Part shown: positions 47,434-58,963 of the stretch, piece by piece | Position numbering within the stretch: position 1 is the stretch's first letter | How the letters are laid out: the number at the start of each line of letters is the position of its first letter | Source of the DNA: Mucor racemosus | Taxonomy: Eukaryota > Mucoromycota > Mucoromycetes > Mucorales > Mucoraceae | Direction of reading: 5' to 3' | DNA: 64,000 bases | Assembly: GCA_027405735.1 (NCBI GenBank) | Contig: JAPEHQ010000008.1 | Span: forward strand, 1,860,001-1,924,000 | The notes under the pieces: model-generated | What the model was told of the DNA's origin: nothing | Seen by the model: only the letters and a program-made list of their open reading frames with translations | Databases searched by the model: none | Made by a program: the position numbers and the translations under genes

Positions 47434-48926
47434 TTAAATCAAGTCGGTAACTAAGGAAATTAAGTTAGTAAATTATCAGCGAAACAACCAAAATATCTCT
47501 CAACTTACCATTCATTGGCATTTCGTCAATTTGTGTACTATAATATTGTTCGATATCACGCAAAATCTTGAGATCGTCATTCTTTACAAAGTTGATTGCA
47601 ACACCCTTACGACCGAAACGACCTGATCTACCAATACGATGGATATAGTTTTCACGATTAGCAGGTAAATCATAATTAATAACCAATGAGACTTGTTGAA
47701 CATCGATACCACGAGCCCAAACATCTGTTGTGATCAATACTCGACTATTATAGAAAATGAAAATGTTAATTTTCCCAACCATTGTACCAGAATTGAGCAA
47801 TTTACCTAGCACCTTGACGGAATTCTTGCATAATAGCATCACGTTCTTTTTGAGGCATCTCACCATGCATAGCGGATACAGTGAAATTTGCTTCTCTCAT
47901 CTTTTCAGTCAACCAATCAACCTAAATACAACATGCATTAAGCGGTTTTTTCTCGATTTTTAGCTTAAAAACCCTCGCTTACCTTTCTTCTAGTATTACA
48001 GAAAATAACAGCTTGTGTAATTGTTAAAGTATCATAAAGATCACATAATGTATCAAACTTCCATTCTTCACGTTCAACAGCGACAAAGAATTGCTTGATA
48101 CCTTCCAAGGTCAATTCATCACGCTTTACAAGAATACGAATAGGATCTGTCATGAAATTGTTGGTCATTTCCAAAACATCGTTGGGTAAAGTAGCAGATA
48201 AAAGCACGACTTGTGTTCCAGGAGGAAGATAGCGATAAACATCATAAATTTGATCCTTAAAACCCATATTCAAAAGTTCATCAGCTTCATCCAAAACCAA
48301 CATTTTAATATTACGAGTACGCAAAGTACGACGACGGATCATATCATACACACGGCCGGGTGTACCAGAAATAACTTGTACACCTGCTTCCAATTTACGA
48401 ATATCCTCACCTACACTAGTACCGCCGATACATGCGTGACATTGAACGTTCATATAATCACCAAGGGCCAAAACTACACTTTGAATTTGTGTAGCTAATT
48501 CACGAGTTGGTGACAAGATCAGTGCTTGTGTTTCCTTGATACTGGTGTCGATGGCTTGTAAGGTTGAAATAGAAAAGGTGGCAGTTTTACCAGTACCAGA
48601 CTGGGCTTGAGCAATAACATCACGTCCCTTGATGATGGGAACAATAGCTATTGATGGATGCTGTGTAAATATCGTAATGAATTTCATAAAAATAGATTAT
48701 TACAAACCTCTTTGTTGAATAGCTGAAGGTTTTTCAAAGTTATAAGCATAAATACCACGAAGTAAATCCTCTTTTAAACCAATTGAGTCGAAAGTGGGCA
48801 CAACTTTGACCTGAACAACAACGAAATAAGCGTTAAAAAAGCTATGCATTATTGAAATTTGATGAAACTTACACTTTCAGATGTCTCAAAAGCGAGCTTA
48901 TCGTCATTAGAATGGTCAAAAGACAT
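47434..48926 (-). CDS. fal1: DEAD-box RNA helicase eIF4A-III (Fal1)
   Basis: Six minus-strand exons, 48873-48926, 48708-48810, 47983-48647, 47806-47921, 47509-47744 and 47434-47450, give 396 residues, the family's usual length. Helicase motifs in order are PSAIQQRAI (Q motif), AQSGTGKT (Walker A), PTRELA, TPGRV, DEAD, SAT, then in the second RecA domain [22 protein letters not shown] and [13 protein letters not shown]. The stretch [20 protein letters not shown] and the ending MPMNVTDLI identify eIF4A-III rather than eIF4A-I. It is the RNA clamp of the exon-junction complex; in yeast (Fal1) it works in 18S rRNA processing. The last exon has only 17 coding bases (the last five codons plus stop). 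Confidence 0.95.
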
Positions 48927-49459
48927 GATATTATGATACTACAGTTAGAAGAGATACGTCTTGAAGTTCTTAGATGTGTAGACTATTGAAATATAAAAAA
49001 AATTCACCTAAATGACGTCTGATGCACAGTCCCAGGAAGAGGCTTCTTTAATGAAAGCAGAACTACGGTAGTATTTTTGATCTAGTTTGTAGCAGCAATT
49101 GAAGCTCCCACGTTGATGAGTTGAGAGGTTTCTCATTTACTCGGCATATTGAATACAGTAATATCAAATATATTGCCAAGCAACGACATTTAAAGTATTA
49201 AAGTACTACAAACTTGAATATTTTGGCATCATTATTCAACAACGAAATAAGGTTATGCAATATTGTGCAGAATTTTTTCGAGCTTAATTTATTTTTTGGC
49301 AAGTAAACTGATAGTTGGAGGTTGATAAGGATCACAAGTAGATGTGCTATGATTTTTTTTTGGTAAAAAAAGATGTTAATGAACGATAGATATATACTTG
49401 AAAGGAATGCAATGTTAAAATGCAAGGCATTTTTTTTTTTTTTTTTTTTTTTTTTTGCT
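48927..49459. other. 0.5 kb intergenic with 27-T tract
   Basis: Between the eIF4A-III start and the F-box stop. It holds the likely eIF4A-III promoter and a T tract at 49430-49456 that touches the end of the F-box gene. Confidence 0.5.
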
Positions 49460-50665
49460 TTACAAAGAGTAATGGTCCATGAAAAAGCTAGCAAACTCTG
49501 GATCATCTTCTTCAATATCATCATATAATCCAGTATACATCATACCTTCAGCCAATTCATCATCAAATTCATCGAAATAATCCTCCTCCTCGTCTATTTC
49601 ATCATCATCCATAAATTCATTCATAAAATATTGACGACTTAAACCTTCCAAAAATAAAAAGTTATGAGTAGCAATCCAAGCTTGTCTCTTTTTTCCATTA
49701 TCCTCGTGGAAATAATCATTTTTGTATTTGTAAGATACATGAATACGCTCAGCTGCCATTGCAAAGTCTTTAAATTCGCTCAGAATGTCATTGGCTTGAG
49801 TTTCGTTTAAGGATTTGTCAGGCACAACGGTGGATGCCAGCATACGTACGTTCTGCAACTTGGGGAATCTTTTAGTGATGTATTCCAAAGATTTAATATT
49901 GATGTTTGCTACTTCAAGCTTGAATTTTGTCAATGATGGATACGCTATGTGCGTAGTTTCTGATGAAATTTCATTCAATGTGTTTGTGATTTTACCAATG
50001 CCGTACAATTTAAGTTCTTGTAACTGTCCATTATTCTTCAATAATTCAGTTAAATTGATATTTACTTGTTTTTCAATTAAAGTATTGCATTGTGCCTTTA
50101 GATATTTTAGTTGAGGAAAGCAAGAAGCAAATGTAACCAAACCACCATAATCCTTTAAAGCGGCGTTATCTTTCATGTCCATGATTTCAATTGAAGTAAT
50201 TGTAGCACGAAAGCGATAATTGACCCATAAATGAAATCTTCTTACTGCAGGAGAGCATTCTAACAAGCCTCGAATATGAATTTTCTGGATATTTGGCAAT
50301 AATGCTTCTTTACAGTTGAGAATTTTAAGGTAATGAAACACGTCTGTAATTTCGAATTGCAGTTCAAGCAGGTTTGGACAAAGATTGATGACCGCCCTAA
50401 AAGTTTCTGGAGACGCCATACCAGTAGATAAGTGATTGATGGTAATACGTGATACTTTAGGGCCAAGTGCTTGATGTTCATTTATATCTTTTAATAGTTT
50501 GCGAAGACGACCATCATCCAGATTTATTTGGATGTCTTCACTGAAAAAGGATCGGGCAATATAATGCCACGATTTGGAAACAAGTAAACATGCTTTGAGA
50601 TCTTGCTTATTTGTTAAATTAAAGACTTCTTTCCAAAGCTCTGTTGGTAAATGAGGTTCTGCCAT
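49460..50665 (-). CDS. F-box protein, LRR-like, intronless
   Basis: Single exon, 401 residues from the ATG of MAEPHLPTELWKEVF. An eight-codon upstream extension of the frame begins with TTG and is not used. The F-box covers about residues 3-45 (LPTELWKEVFNLTNKQDLKA, CLLVSKSWHYIA). The middle has irregular leucine-rich repeats (LPNIQKIHIRGL, LKYLKAQCNTL, LQELKLYGIG). The C-terminus is strongly acidic (FMDDDEIDEEEDYFDEF). F-box proteins are substrate receptors of SCF ubiquitin ligases; the target cannot be read from the sequence. It is the only fully intronless host gene here besides 58964-60214, and its stop is followed after three bases by 27 A on the coding strand. Confidence 0.85.
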   Translation of the reverse strand: MAEPHLPTELWKEVFNLTNKQDLKACLLVSKSWHYIARSFFSEDIQINLDDGRLRKLLKDINEHQALGPKVSRITINHLSTGMASPETFRAVINLCPNLLELQFEITDVFHYLKILNCKEALLPNIQKIHIRGLLECSPAVRRFHLWVNYRFRATITSIEIMDMKDNAALKDYGGLVTFASCFPQLKYLKAQCNTLIEKQVNINLTELLKNNGQLQELKLYGIGKITNTLNEISSETTHIAYPSLTKFKLEVANINIKSLEYITKRFPKLQNVRMLASTVVPDKSLNETQANDILSEFKDFAMAAERIHVSYKYKNDYFHEDNGKKRQAWIATHNFLFLEGLSRQYFMNEFMDDDEIDEEEDYFDEFDDELAEGMMYTGLYDDIEEDDPEFASFFMDHYSL

Positions 50666-51114
50666 GATGCTTCTTTTGTTAAACAACAAAGAAATAAGAG
50701 CAAAACAAGAAAAAAAAAAAAAAAAAAAAAAAAGAAAGGGAAAAAAGTTAGCACAACAAAACTACTTTCTCACAAGCGGCCTTTTTTCCCTTCGTCTCTT
50801 GGAGCTTATCTTTCAAACGCATTAAATCAGGTTAAAAGATTGATAAATGAGTAAAAAATTAGTTTAAAGTTGCATTTTTATCATGAAACACACTGCTAGG
50901 AAGAATAAGGCACATAATCAATTTCTTCAAAAAAGAACTGTTTGCTTTTGTTAGTTTCCTATCATGTCCAAATATGGCTATGTCTCGTTTTCTCTGGTAT
51001 GTTTGGATATGTATACATTCGAGTATATATACATACATATATATATATAAACATCATTCCAAATTATTTCAGATATATTGCCTTCTTCTTTTTTTTTGCT
51101 TTACATTCATTAAA
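50666..51114. promoter_or_regulatory. Divergent intergenic region F-box / VRG4
   Basis: 449 bp between divergent start codons. On the F-box coding strand a 24-T tract lies 45 bp before the ATG. On the VRG4 side there is a TATATATATATAAAC stretch (51037-51051) and a T9 run just before the ATG. Confidence 0.5.
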
Positions 51115-52419
51115 ATGGGTTACGGTCAAAGTGATCAAAATGACACAAAATATCAGCAAATATCACTTAGTGTGAATACATTGGAATTGCCTTCACCTAC
51201 TTCATCCGTAGTAGCATCCAAGAAAGTGATCATGCCTCCATTCGTAACTGCTGGATTACCAATCTTTACTTATTGTGTTGCTAGTATTGTTATGACAGTA
51301 ACCAACAAGTTTGTGGTGAGTGGTGATTTTAACATGGTGTTTTTCTTGTTAACCATCCAAAGTTTGGTTACTGTATTATTCCTGCAAGCATTCAAATTCC
51401 TAAATTTAATCAAGTACCGCGAATTTGATGCAGAAACAGCCAAGAAATGGTATCCTATCGTTATCTTTTTGGTGGCAATGATCTATACTGGTTCAAAAGC
51501 ATTGCAATATTTACCTATTCCTGTATACACAATCTTTAAGAATTTAACCATTATCCTAATTGCTTATGGCGAGGTCCTTTGGTTTGGTGGAAGTGTTACA
51601 TCTATGATGATGATGTCTTTTGGTTTAATGACTCTTTCATCTGTAATTGCTGGTTGGAATGATGTGTCTTCTGCCATACAATCTATTTTTGATGCTACAG
51701 CTGTTATTACAGCTGTAGATGGTATTAATATGTTGGGTTATTTCTGGATGGCTATCAATTGTTTATCATCAGCTTCATTTGTTCTCTACATGCGTAAACG
51801 TATCAAGTTGACTAATTTCAAAGATTTCGACACTGTTTATTACAATAATTTGCTCTCTATTCCATTATTAATTATACCTAGCTTATTGTTGGAAGATTGG
51901 TCTTATAAAAATTTACTGATGAATTTGTAAGTATATTTAAAAAAGGATAATATGTGCATTGTTTATATTAACATGTAAAAAAAAAAAAAGCCCCCCCGAA
52001 CAACGTCAGGCACGTATTTGGGCTATGATCTTCTCTGGTGTTTCAGCATTTGGTATGTCTTATGCATCTGCCTGGTGTGTACGCACAACATCCTCAACTA
52101 CTTATTCCATGGTTGGTTCATTGAATAAGCTACCTATTGCAGTCTCTGGCATTGTGCTTTTCGGTGATGTTGCAACTTTTAATAACGTATCAGCAATTTT
52201 ATTGGGTTAGTAGTCGTACAATCTCTTATGATGGTTCTGTATTAATTCAAATCATTTCTAGGTTTCATCGCTGGTATGGTATATTCCTATGCAAAGGCAT
52301 TTCCTAGTAAAAAATCCAAGGATATTTCCAACTTTACTATTTCATCTGCATCAAGTCAAAGCTATTCTGATGCAGCCAATGTTATTGAAAAGATCAATGT
52401 TGAAAAAATGGGGTCATAA
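51115..52419 (+). CDS. vrg4: GDP-mannose transporter Vrg4
   Basis: Three exons, 51115-51926, 51991-52205 and 52262-52419, give 394 residues. After a hydrophilic start the chain has about ten membrane segments, beginning [20 protein letters not shown]. The family motifs for GDP-mannose are present: YYNNLL (FYNN in yeast) and GSLNKLP (GALNK in yeast). [20 protein letters not shown] is also typical. Vrg4 brings GDP-mannose into the Golgi lumen in exchange for GMP for protein and lipid mannosylation. The ATG of MGYGQS is chosen; an upstream ATG at 50974 in the same frame would add 47 residues over the TATA-like region and is unlikely. The first intron ends in a 13-A run, G, then CCCCCCC, an acceptor without a pyrimidine tract. 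Confidence 0.92.
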
Positions 52420-52516
52420 ATATCTTCATCATTGCATCAACATTTTTTTGCATTTTATAAACTATTCTATACATTTTTTATTAAATATAATTCTACCAGT
52501 TTCTATAAAGACTGTC

Positions 52517-52567
52517 TGTGTGCGTGTGCGTGTGCGTGTGCGTGTGCGTGTGCGTGTGCGTGTGCGT
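52517..52567. repeat. (GTGTGC)n hexanucleotide microsatellite
   Basis: About eight perfect GTGTGC units lie between the converging VRG4 and PdxT genes, about 100 bp after one stop and 17 bp after the other. Confidence 0.95.
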
Positions 52568-52583
52568 AAAAAAGGAGGGTATT

Positions 52584-53281
52584 CTATTGTTGTTCTAAAT
52601 GCTTGATTGCCATATTAACAAAGAATTGATGGAGACGATTGTCACTTGTTAATTCCGGATGGAAAGCAGTTGCAAAAAGATGATCCTCAATGACAGCAAC
52701 AGCTGTTTCGGCCTCGGTTTGACCGTGCTTGTGTTCCAAACGACCCACAATCTTTACCTTTGGAGATTTGATTTCTGCAATAATAGGGGCACGAATGAAA
52801 ACAGCATCAAAAGGCTCATCACCCAATAACTCGGGTAAATGTAATTTGGTTTGAAAACTCTCCTTTTGAGATCCAAATTGATTACGGTTAACAACAACAT
52901 CCAAGCCATTGAAAAGTTGTTGGCCACCCTTTTTAGCTCCTGTGGCTTCCTTAGCCAACATGATCATACCTGCACAAGTACCCCAAGTAGGCTTCTTTTG
53001 TACAAAAGCACGCAAAGGTTCCAACATGTTACAACGTTCAGCGATGAGAGCCATAGCAGTAGACTCACCACCGGGAATGATAAGACAATCAATAGAATTG
53101 AGTTGCTCTTCGGTACGAACAGGGATAGCTTCCTTAACTTCAGGAATTCTATTCAACATGTGAATGTGCTCGATAAAGGCACCTTGCAAAGCTAAATTCA
53201 ATGATGGTTTAATAGAGTGTTTAGCATATTTCAAATCAAAACCTTACCGAGGACACCAACAGTAATAGGAGCAGAGGTCAT
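52584..53281 (-). CDS. pdxT: Pyridoxal 5'-phosphate synthase glutaminase subunit (PdxT / Sno)
   Basis: Two minus-strand exons, 53248-53281 and 52584-53191, give 213 residues. The join restores VGVLALQGAFIEHI, the PdxT start. The class I glutamine amidotransferase residues are present: PGGEST (about 51-56), nucleophile Cys84 in WGTCAGM, and His189/Glu191 in FHPELTSD. The enzyme takes ammonia from glutamine and passes it to the PdxS/Snz subunit for de novo vitamin B6 synthesis. The partner gene is not in this window. Converges with VRG4 (164 bp between stops). Confidence 0.95.
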
Positions 53282-54049
53282 TATATTTGAGTTTTTAGAT
53301 AAAAAAAAAGAGGAGAAGAAGTTCTATATCCTGGAAAAATCTTATAATAAATGGAACTTAATCCAAGATATGACTCCAAATGATACCCGTAGCTCGATCA
53401 AGGCTAAGGAACGTCACAGCATCTCCGATCTTCCATGAAGGTACTGTATCACCGTTGAAAATGCCAACTTTTTCGCCATTTTTAGTATATCATTAAACCA
53501 ATGAAAAGAAATAATGTTTTCTCAGGAACATGAACAATCATTTTGATCAATGTCACTGATAATGATTGGGATGAATCAGAAATATTACTTTACAATTTAC
53601 ATTGAAATTGTTTGTCATCAATCGATATATAACCCTTACAAGCTATTCTTCGCAGTACATTTATTATAATCTTTTTAGTAAAATTCATTGGTAAGCAACG
53701 TGGGAATATTCTTGTAAGACTAGAGATAGTACAGAGTCTCTTCAAAGAATTTTTCAAGCAAGATTCGAAAATAAAACGACATTTGGATTGTAATAATTTT
53801 GGAAAATACATACAATTTATTAAATCAAGGATAATATTGAATAGCTTTGGATGCTATGATATATACCATTATTCATTATTATTACTTGTCAATTGCCTTC
53901 TTCAAGTCATATAATGTCATAGATATAAAATTTGTATTTCAATCATTAATATCTTTATCAATTTTGAAGATTCTTGATACCATAATACCCCATATCAAAA
54001 GTGCAATTTACAGCATAACAGTCGCATTAATTTTAAAAACGGTTTAAAG
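53282..54049. other. 0.77 kb intergenic, no gene seen
   Basis: Upstream side of the PdxT gene. A somewhat GC-richer patch at 53380-53450 (CGTAGCTCGATCAAGGCTAA) was read and not recognised as coding or tRNA. Confidence 0.45.
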
Positions 54050-55175
54050 CTTCTGGAATCCTTAGTATTCAGATATTAGTTTTTTGTATTCAGAAGATAG
54101 ATCCAACCGAAAACTACTCTTTATTTTTTGTTTCAGCAAAAAATACTAATTTTTCGTCGAGATATTCAAAATAATATTTCATACTACAGCTTACAGTCTA
54201 TGATAGCTGGGTTCCAAAATTTAAAATGACAAATCAACCAAAAAATGATCAAAAATGATAAAAAAAAACAAAATCATTTAATGGCTCACGAACTGCAAAG
54301 TAAGTTGAACTAGCGTATTAAATGTTTTTTGTACAGTTTTAGATTTTGCATCCATCTAAATAAAATTCAGGCAAATGTTTCACAATAAATTTTGCATAAA
54401 ATTCGATTGAAATTTTTGAGGTTTTTTGGAGATACGTATCATTTTTTATAAGCATATCTCAAAAGTAAGTATTTATAAGAATGCACAAAAAAATTATCTA
54501 TCGATTGAGCTATTGATGAACGTTTTAACAGCATTTTTCGTAGAGAAAACACGATTTTCATCAATTTTTTTTTCAAATTCAGAATTTGGGATGAGGGTAT
54601 ACAAGGGGAAAATGGAAGCTAGAAACGAAGGTATTTTTTTGTACACATTTTTGAGGATATCTCCACGGAAAATCAATATTTTGAAGAACCCTAAATTGGA
54701 TCTGAGAGAGCTCAACGAGCGTAATGACATGAATGTAAAAAAAATGTTGCTCAATTTAGCCAATATTTTGAAATCTACTATAGAAATACCAAAAAATGAA
54801 AAAAAAATAAAAGTGCTCAGAATTTTTTTATATTAAAATATGTTATAGAGCAGCTCAAAAAAAGTAAGTTTTATTATTAAAAAGTGTTAGTATAGCTTAA
54901 TTTTTTCTAGAGATATGAAGCCTCAAAGTTTTCAATCCATTAGCAGTGAAATACGCGTAAAAAATCTGAAACCTTAGTACTGAAAAATTAATACCAACTG
55001 CAAAAAATAGGATATTTCCGGATACTCGTTTTTGAATTAAAGTTGAACATCTCAGGTACATTGGCATATATTTTTGTTCTGGTGTTATTTAGTGAAAAAA
55101 AAAGTTTAGCAGGAATGAAAAGTTGAACCTGTTTTTTTTTGAAAAAAAAAAAAAAAAAAAAAAAGGTAAAACACA
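54050..55175 (-). repeat. Dispersed repeat family A, copy A4
   Basis: Inverted copy. It runs from GTATTCAGAAGATAGATCC near 54088 through CAAAATTTAAAATG, CTCACGAACTGCAAAGTAAG, the GAATTTGGGATGAGGGTATA block near 54582 and TCTCCACGGAAAATCAATAT near 54659 to CATCTCAGGTACATTGGCAT near 55048. It ends at a 23-A tract. Frames of 89 codons (minus) and 136 codons (plus) cross the same conserved block seen in A1-A3. Confidence 0.8.
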
Positions 55176-55330
55176 TTTTGAGAGTATATATGGTTTACTT
55201 AAAAATCGCTTCAAACATTTCATGGGAATAATTATATTCAGAGTGCATTTTTTTGTAAATAAAAATTAGGTAAACACATTTTATTTATCCAGCATTTTTC
55301 AAGCAAAGGAGCATTGCATATATGAGATTT

Positions 55331-57029
55331 CTAATTATTTGTAATTGATTCAAGCACAGTCTGAAGAGTAGTAGAGTTATATCTTGGCTCTTTACTGGTT
55401 GGATCGGGATCAGCAACAATGCATTTGATACCTAAAGCTTCAACAGTACCAACATCTACATGAACCATGGAATTTGAGAGATAAATCATATGTGTAATAT
55501 AGGTCGATGGAGGCTTGTTAGGAACTAATTCCGGTGGGAAAGGAGCAGAAGTACAAGGTGCATTAGTAAACGCACCATTTGCGGGATATCCCTCTTGTTG
55601 ACCACTTGCTGTTGAGTTGGAAGAAGAAGTTTGCAATTTACCAATTCCAGGAGGGGGCCAATGTCTGAAACCATGATCTACGGGTCTACGATAAAAGTCA
55701 TTTTGTGAATGACCATGTTGACGTAAACTTCCTGCCATGGGGTCTTCTTCGGCATGTGTGTCGTAGTATTTTCTGCGTGCATCAATCAACTGACTCTCAT
55801 TTAATGCATTGGTGATCGTGCCTATAAAATCAAGGGCGGTGTAACCATCAGTTTCACGATCTGTGGTTCCATTTAGGATGAGGATTTTGTGTCGCAGTGA
55901 AGGAGAATGAGCAATAGCATGACCCACTTTTCTCAGAATCAAACAAGGTAGAATGGAGGTGTATAGTGAACCAATAGAGTAAACTAAATCAGTTCGTTTT
56001 GTTAAATGATCCAAGATTTTAGGATTTGGAAGAGGATATATTTCTTGACCATATTCATTCATATAATAAATTCTAGCAATCGCAGCAGATAATTTCTCTT
56101 CTGTTGATTTGCTAAAAACTAGATTGCCATTCACTTGATCATTGTCTAATCGAGGAGAATTTGGTAAGGCTAATTTTGAGAATGCATCAATAGGATTCAT
56201 TGATTTGATACAGCTTTCATTTTGTCCTGGATGACTGATTTCACATTGACCACGCAATGTTTGTCCATCTTCTAATAAAGCAGCAATTGCGGCAGTGTGG
56301 TTTGTATTAATGACAGGTAAAACGTAGGTTGGCTCACGAATAGCAGTAATCGAAGAAAATAAGAAAATGGCAGCTTCGAGTGAACCAAAGAACAATCTTG
56401 CACCTGTTAAAAAGAAATTGCCAATGGATCCATTACGAAAATTAAAATGTTTATGAGCTCGCTTTAGAATTTCAAAGTTGAACAAGACTAAAAAGCCTCT
56501 AATTGTTTCTTTCTTTTCTATGGAAATGCTCTCCCATAGTCTAACGCAAAAGCGAATATTTAATCATAAATTTGCATGTACTTTCATATTAGAACTTACC
56601 TATGACGCCCTTCAACAATCATTGCCCATTCATCTCTAATGACATTTTCATCACCAATTGAAGTTAAACGGTAACTAAGCAACTCTTTGATGGCAACTCT
56701 TTCATCTGAATCATGCCCATCAGAATTAATTAAACGAGTAAGGCGAGATCGAAGATCACCAATGCTAGGACCACCTAAAACTCTTAATAATTCACTCTAT
56801 ACATTCTGAGTCAGCTTATATGTTTTTGTTGTAGTGAAGCTTATAATTACAGTTGAACCACCATTGTCAGATACACCTAAAACGTAACAAACACTGGGTG
56901 TAATAGATTGGAATGCAGTTGCTATGAAATCATGTTATAAATCAAGTAGTTTTAAATAATTAAAACATATTTACAAATAAAATTACAGGCAGAGCCACCT
57001 GAGAATACTACAAATGATGAATCTGACAT
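55331..57029 (-). CDS. CofD/YvcK-like protein (UPF0052; yeast YNL011C family)
   Basis: Four minus-strand exons, 56975-57029, 56851-56921, 56600-56796 and 55331-56540, give 510 residues. The start MSDSSFVVFSGGSACNFI has the family's nucleotide-type loop GGSACN. It is followed by VLGVSDNGGSTSELLRVLGG and IGDLRSRLTRL, then GSIGNFFLTGARLFFGSLEA and TDLVYSIGSLYTSILPCLIL. This is the CofD-like domain shared with bacterial YvcK and fungal YNL011C-type proteins. The fungal members have no established function. A long insert rich in Asn/Ser/Pro and an H/D-rich loop (about 350-450) make it longer than the yeast protein. The coding strand carries a 24-T tract 17 bases before the ATG. PI31 lies upstream on the same strand. 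Confidence 0.88.
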
Positions 57030-57289
57030 TGTTAATGTTTAAAGCAAAAAAAAAAAAAAAAAAAAAAAAGACGAGGATAACCTTAACAATGCCTTTATTT
57101 ACATTGTTTTAGTTTGTATCTGCGCTCACACAGTCACCAGTTAAAAGCAAGGAGAAATGCATTTGGTTCCATTTCAAGTGTTTTGAAATACGTACTCAAA
57201 TATTATAGGAAGCGATATAAAAAAATATAAAAAGATACGTGGAGTCTTATGAATTAAGCAACTGAATACTATTTTATTACTACTACAAT

Positions 57290-58634
57290 TTATCCAAACA
57301 TATCATTAAATCCCTAAAATTATGCAAATAAATGTTAAATGTTAATTTCATTCTGATCTTGAATGTAATGAACTTACAGGAGGTTGAAGCTCATCATTAT
57401 CAGGCTCACCACTATGAGGGCCTCGAGGGCCACCTCTGGTTGGTCTATTACCAGGCGGTCTGGCAGGTAAACTGCCAAATGGTCCAATGGGATCAAAACG
57501 TGCACCGGGAGGTACTGATCCTCTACAATAATAATAATCAATGAAATCAACAATTTAAATTATCTTTATAATCCACCAAACAAACATACCTTGGTAATGG
57601 CTGAGGTCCACCAAATAAACCTGATGGATCATCCAGGCCATTGCTACCTGGGTTTCCAAATATAGGATGATCAGGCCCAACAAACATGCCTCCTCCAGAT
57701 CTGCAAATATCGGATTAGTACAAAAAAAAAAAGAAAGATGTGTTGCCAATGGATTAAAACAATGCCTTACCCAGGTAGACGTAAACCACCACTACCAACA
57801 CCTCCCAATGGATTTAAATCTGGTCCACCAACATCAGGATATGTACGATCATCTGTTGAGCCAAGATTTCGTGGTTGCGTTGTTGTATTTGGATTAGAAG
57901 GTCTTGCAGGAGTGGCTGTAGTAGTAGCAGATGAACTATTTAAAAAATGTTTATATGATATCATGTCATTTACTTTACGTAATGCTTTATTTTACCTATT
58001 ACTCTCATCTTCGTATCCAGGTTTATTCAATCCAGGTATCAATCTTTGCAAAATATTCAATTTATAAGTCTTGATGAAATCATTGAATCGACTTGAAGAG
58101 ATAAAACCATGAATTAAAGGTTGATCAGATGTTGAGGCATCAAATGGAAAGAATGATCCTGATGTATAATCCTCAGTTACAATATCCAATGTAGCCGTTT
58201 TATTATCCTGTCTAAATGTTAGATAATTGTTACAAATAGAAAATATCTCTTTCTTACCCCAATGCCTAATCCAAGAATGATACATCTATCACCTAATCTT
58301 ACAATCTTGATCACAAAGGTCAGGCTTGACTGCGGATGACTATATCTAAAATTATAACAATGTGGACCATATTGATTCCAACTTTCTGGTAGCTTTTTTA
58401 AAGTACCGTCTCCTTCTAAATAGAATATAAGTGTTTGTTATTGTTATTGAATTAGTTCTTACCTTGGCGTGCGTCGTCGCCAAGTCCCGCGAAACGGAAA
58501 CCAACATTAATCATAATGCTATGGCATGCAGCAGCTATAGCATCATATGGATTATCCAATCTTGTTACATTTTGACCAGTAGAATGAATAATAACCGACG
58601 GATCTAGTATGTTCTTTTTATCTTGTTCAGACAT
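57290..58634 (-). CDS. psmf1: Proteasome regulator PI31 (PSMF1 / Fub1)
   Basis: Seven minus-strand exons, 58463-58634, 58258-58415, 57996-58207, 57771-57935, 57590-57700, 57378-57522 and 57290-57313, give 328 residues. The N-terminal half has the PI31 globular domain (NPYDAIAAACHSIMINVGFR, then LPESWNQYG, HCYNFRYSHPQSSLTFVIKI). The C-terminal half is Gly/Pro-rich, with DDRTYPDVGGPDLNPLG, MFVGPDHPIFG and GARFDPIGPFG. The last 24-bp exon adds PGFNDMFG, matching the family's PPGYDDMF-type end. PI31 binds the 20S proteasome and, in animals and plants, links proteasomes to dynein transport. All joins keep phase. Confidence 0.92.
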
Positions 58635-58963
58635 TTTGTTTAATGAAGAAAGAGAGAAAGAGATAGAGAGACAACAACTGGACATCAGGCTTGATATGCA
58701 TATCGAATTGAGGCGAAGCTGGTGAAACGTGACGTTTGCAAAAAACGGTTCAAATATGGATACAAGGAAAAAAAAATATCATTGTGCCCCCCATTGCGAT
58801 TTCTTGGGACTTATGGAATGGCATGTGGTTTCCTTATTAACAGCCCGTTTTATCAACCGTATTTAATCTCTTTGAATGGATCGCAAATCCCTCTTTTTTC
58901 TCTCTCTCTCTCTTATTACAAATCTATCATTTCACATTCAATTACATTTACCCCCAAACTCCG
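58635..58963. promoter_or_regulatory. Divergent intergenic region PI31 / unknown 416-residue gene
   Basis: 329 bp between divergent ATGs. It contains a TTTTTTCTCTCTCTCTCTT pyrimidine run at 58896-58914 before the plus-strand gene, and the matching GAGAGAAAGAG run on the other side near 58650-58671. Confidence 0.5.

Noticed and set aside
50666..50689. N-terminal extension of the F-box protein
   Set aside because: The extension begins with TTG; the first ATG at 50665 gives the F-box directly.
54426..54836. 136-codon plus-strand frame in repeat A4 as an ordinary gene
   Set aside because: It lies in a repeat, overlaps a conserved minus-strand frame and has no known domain; kept only as a repeat observation.
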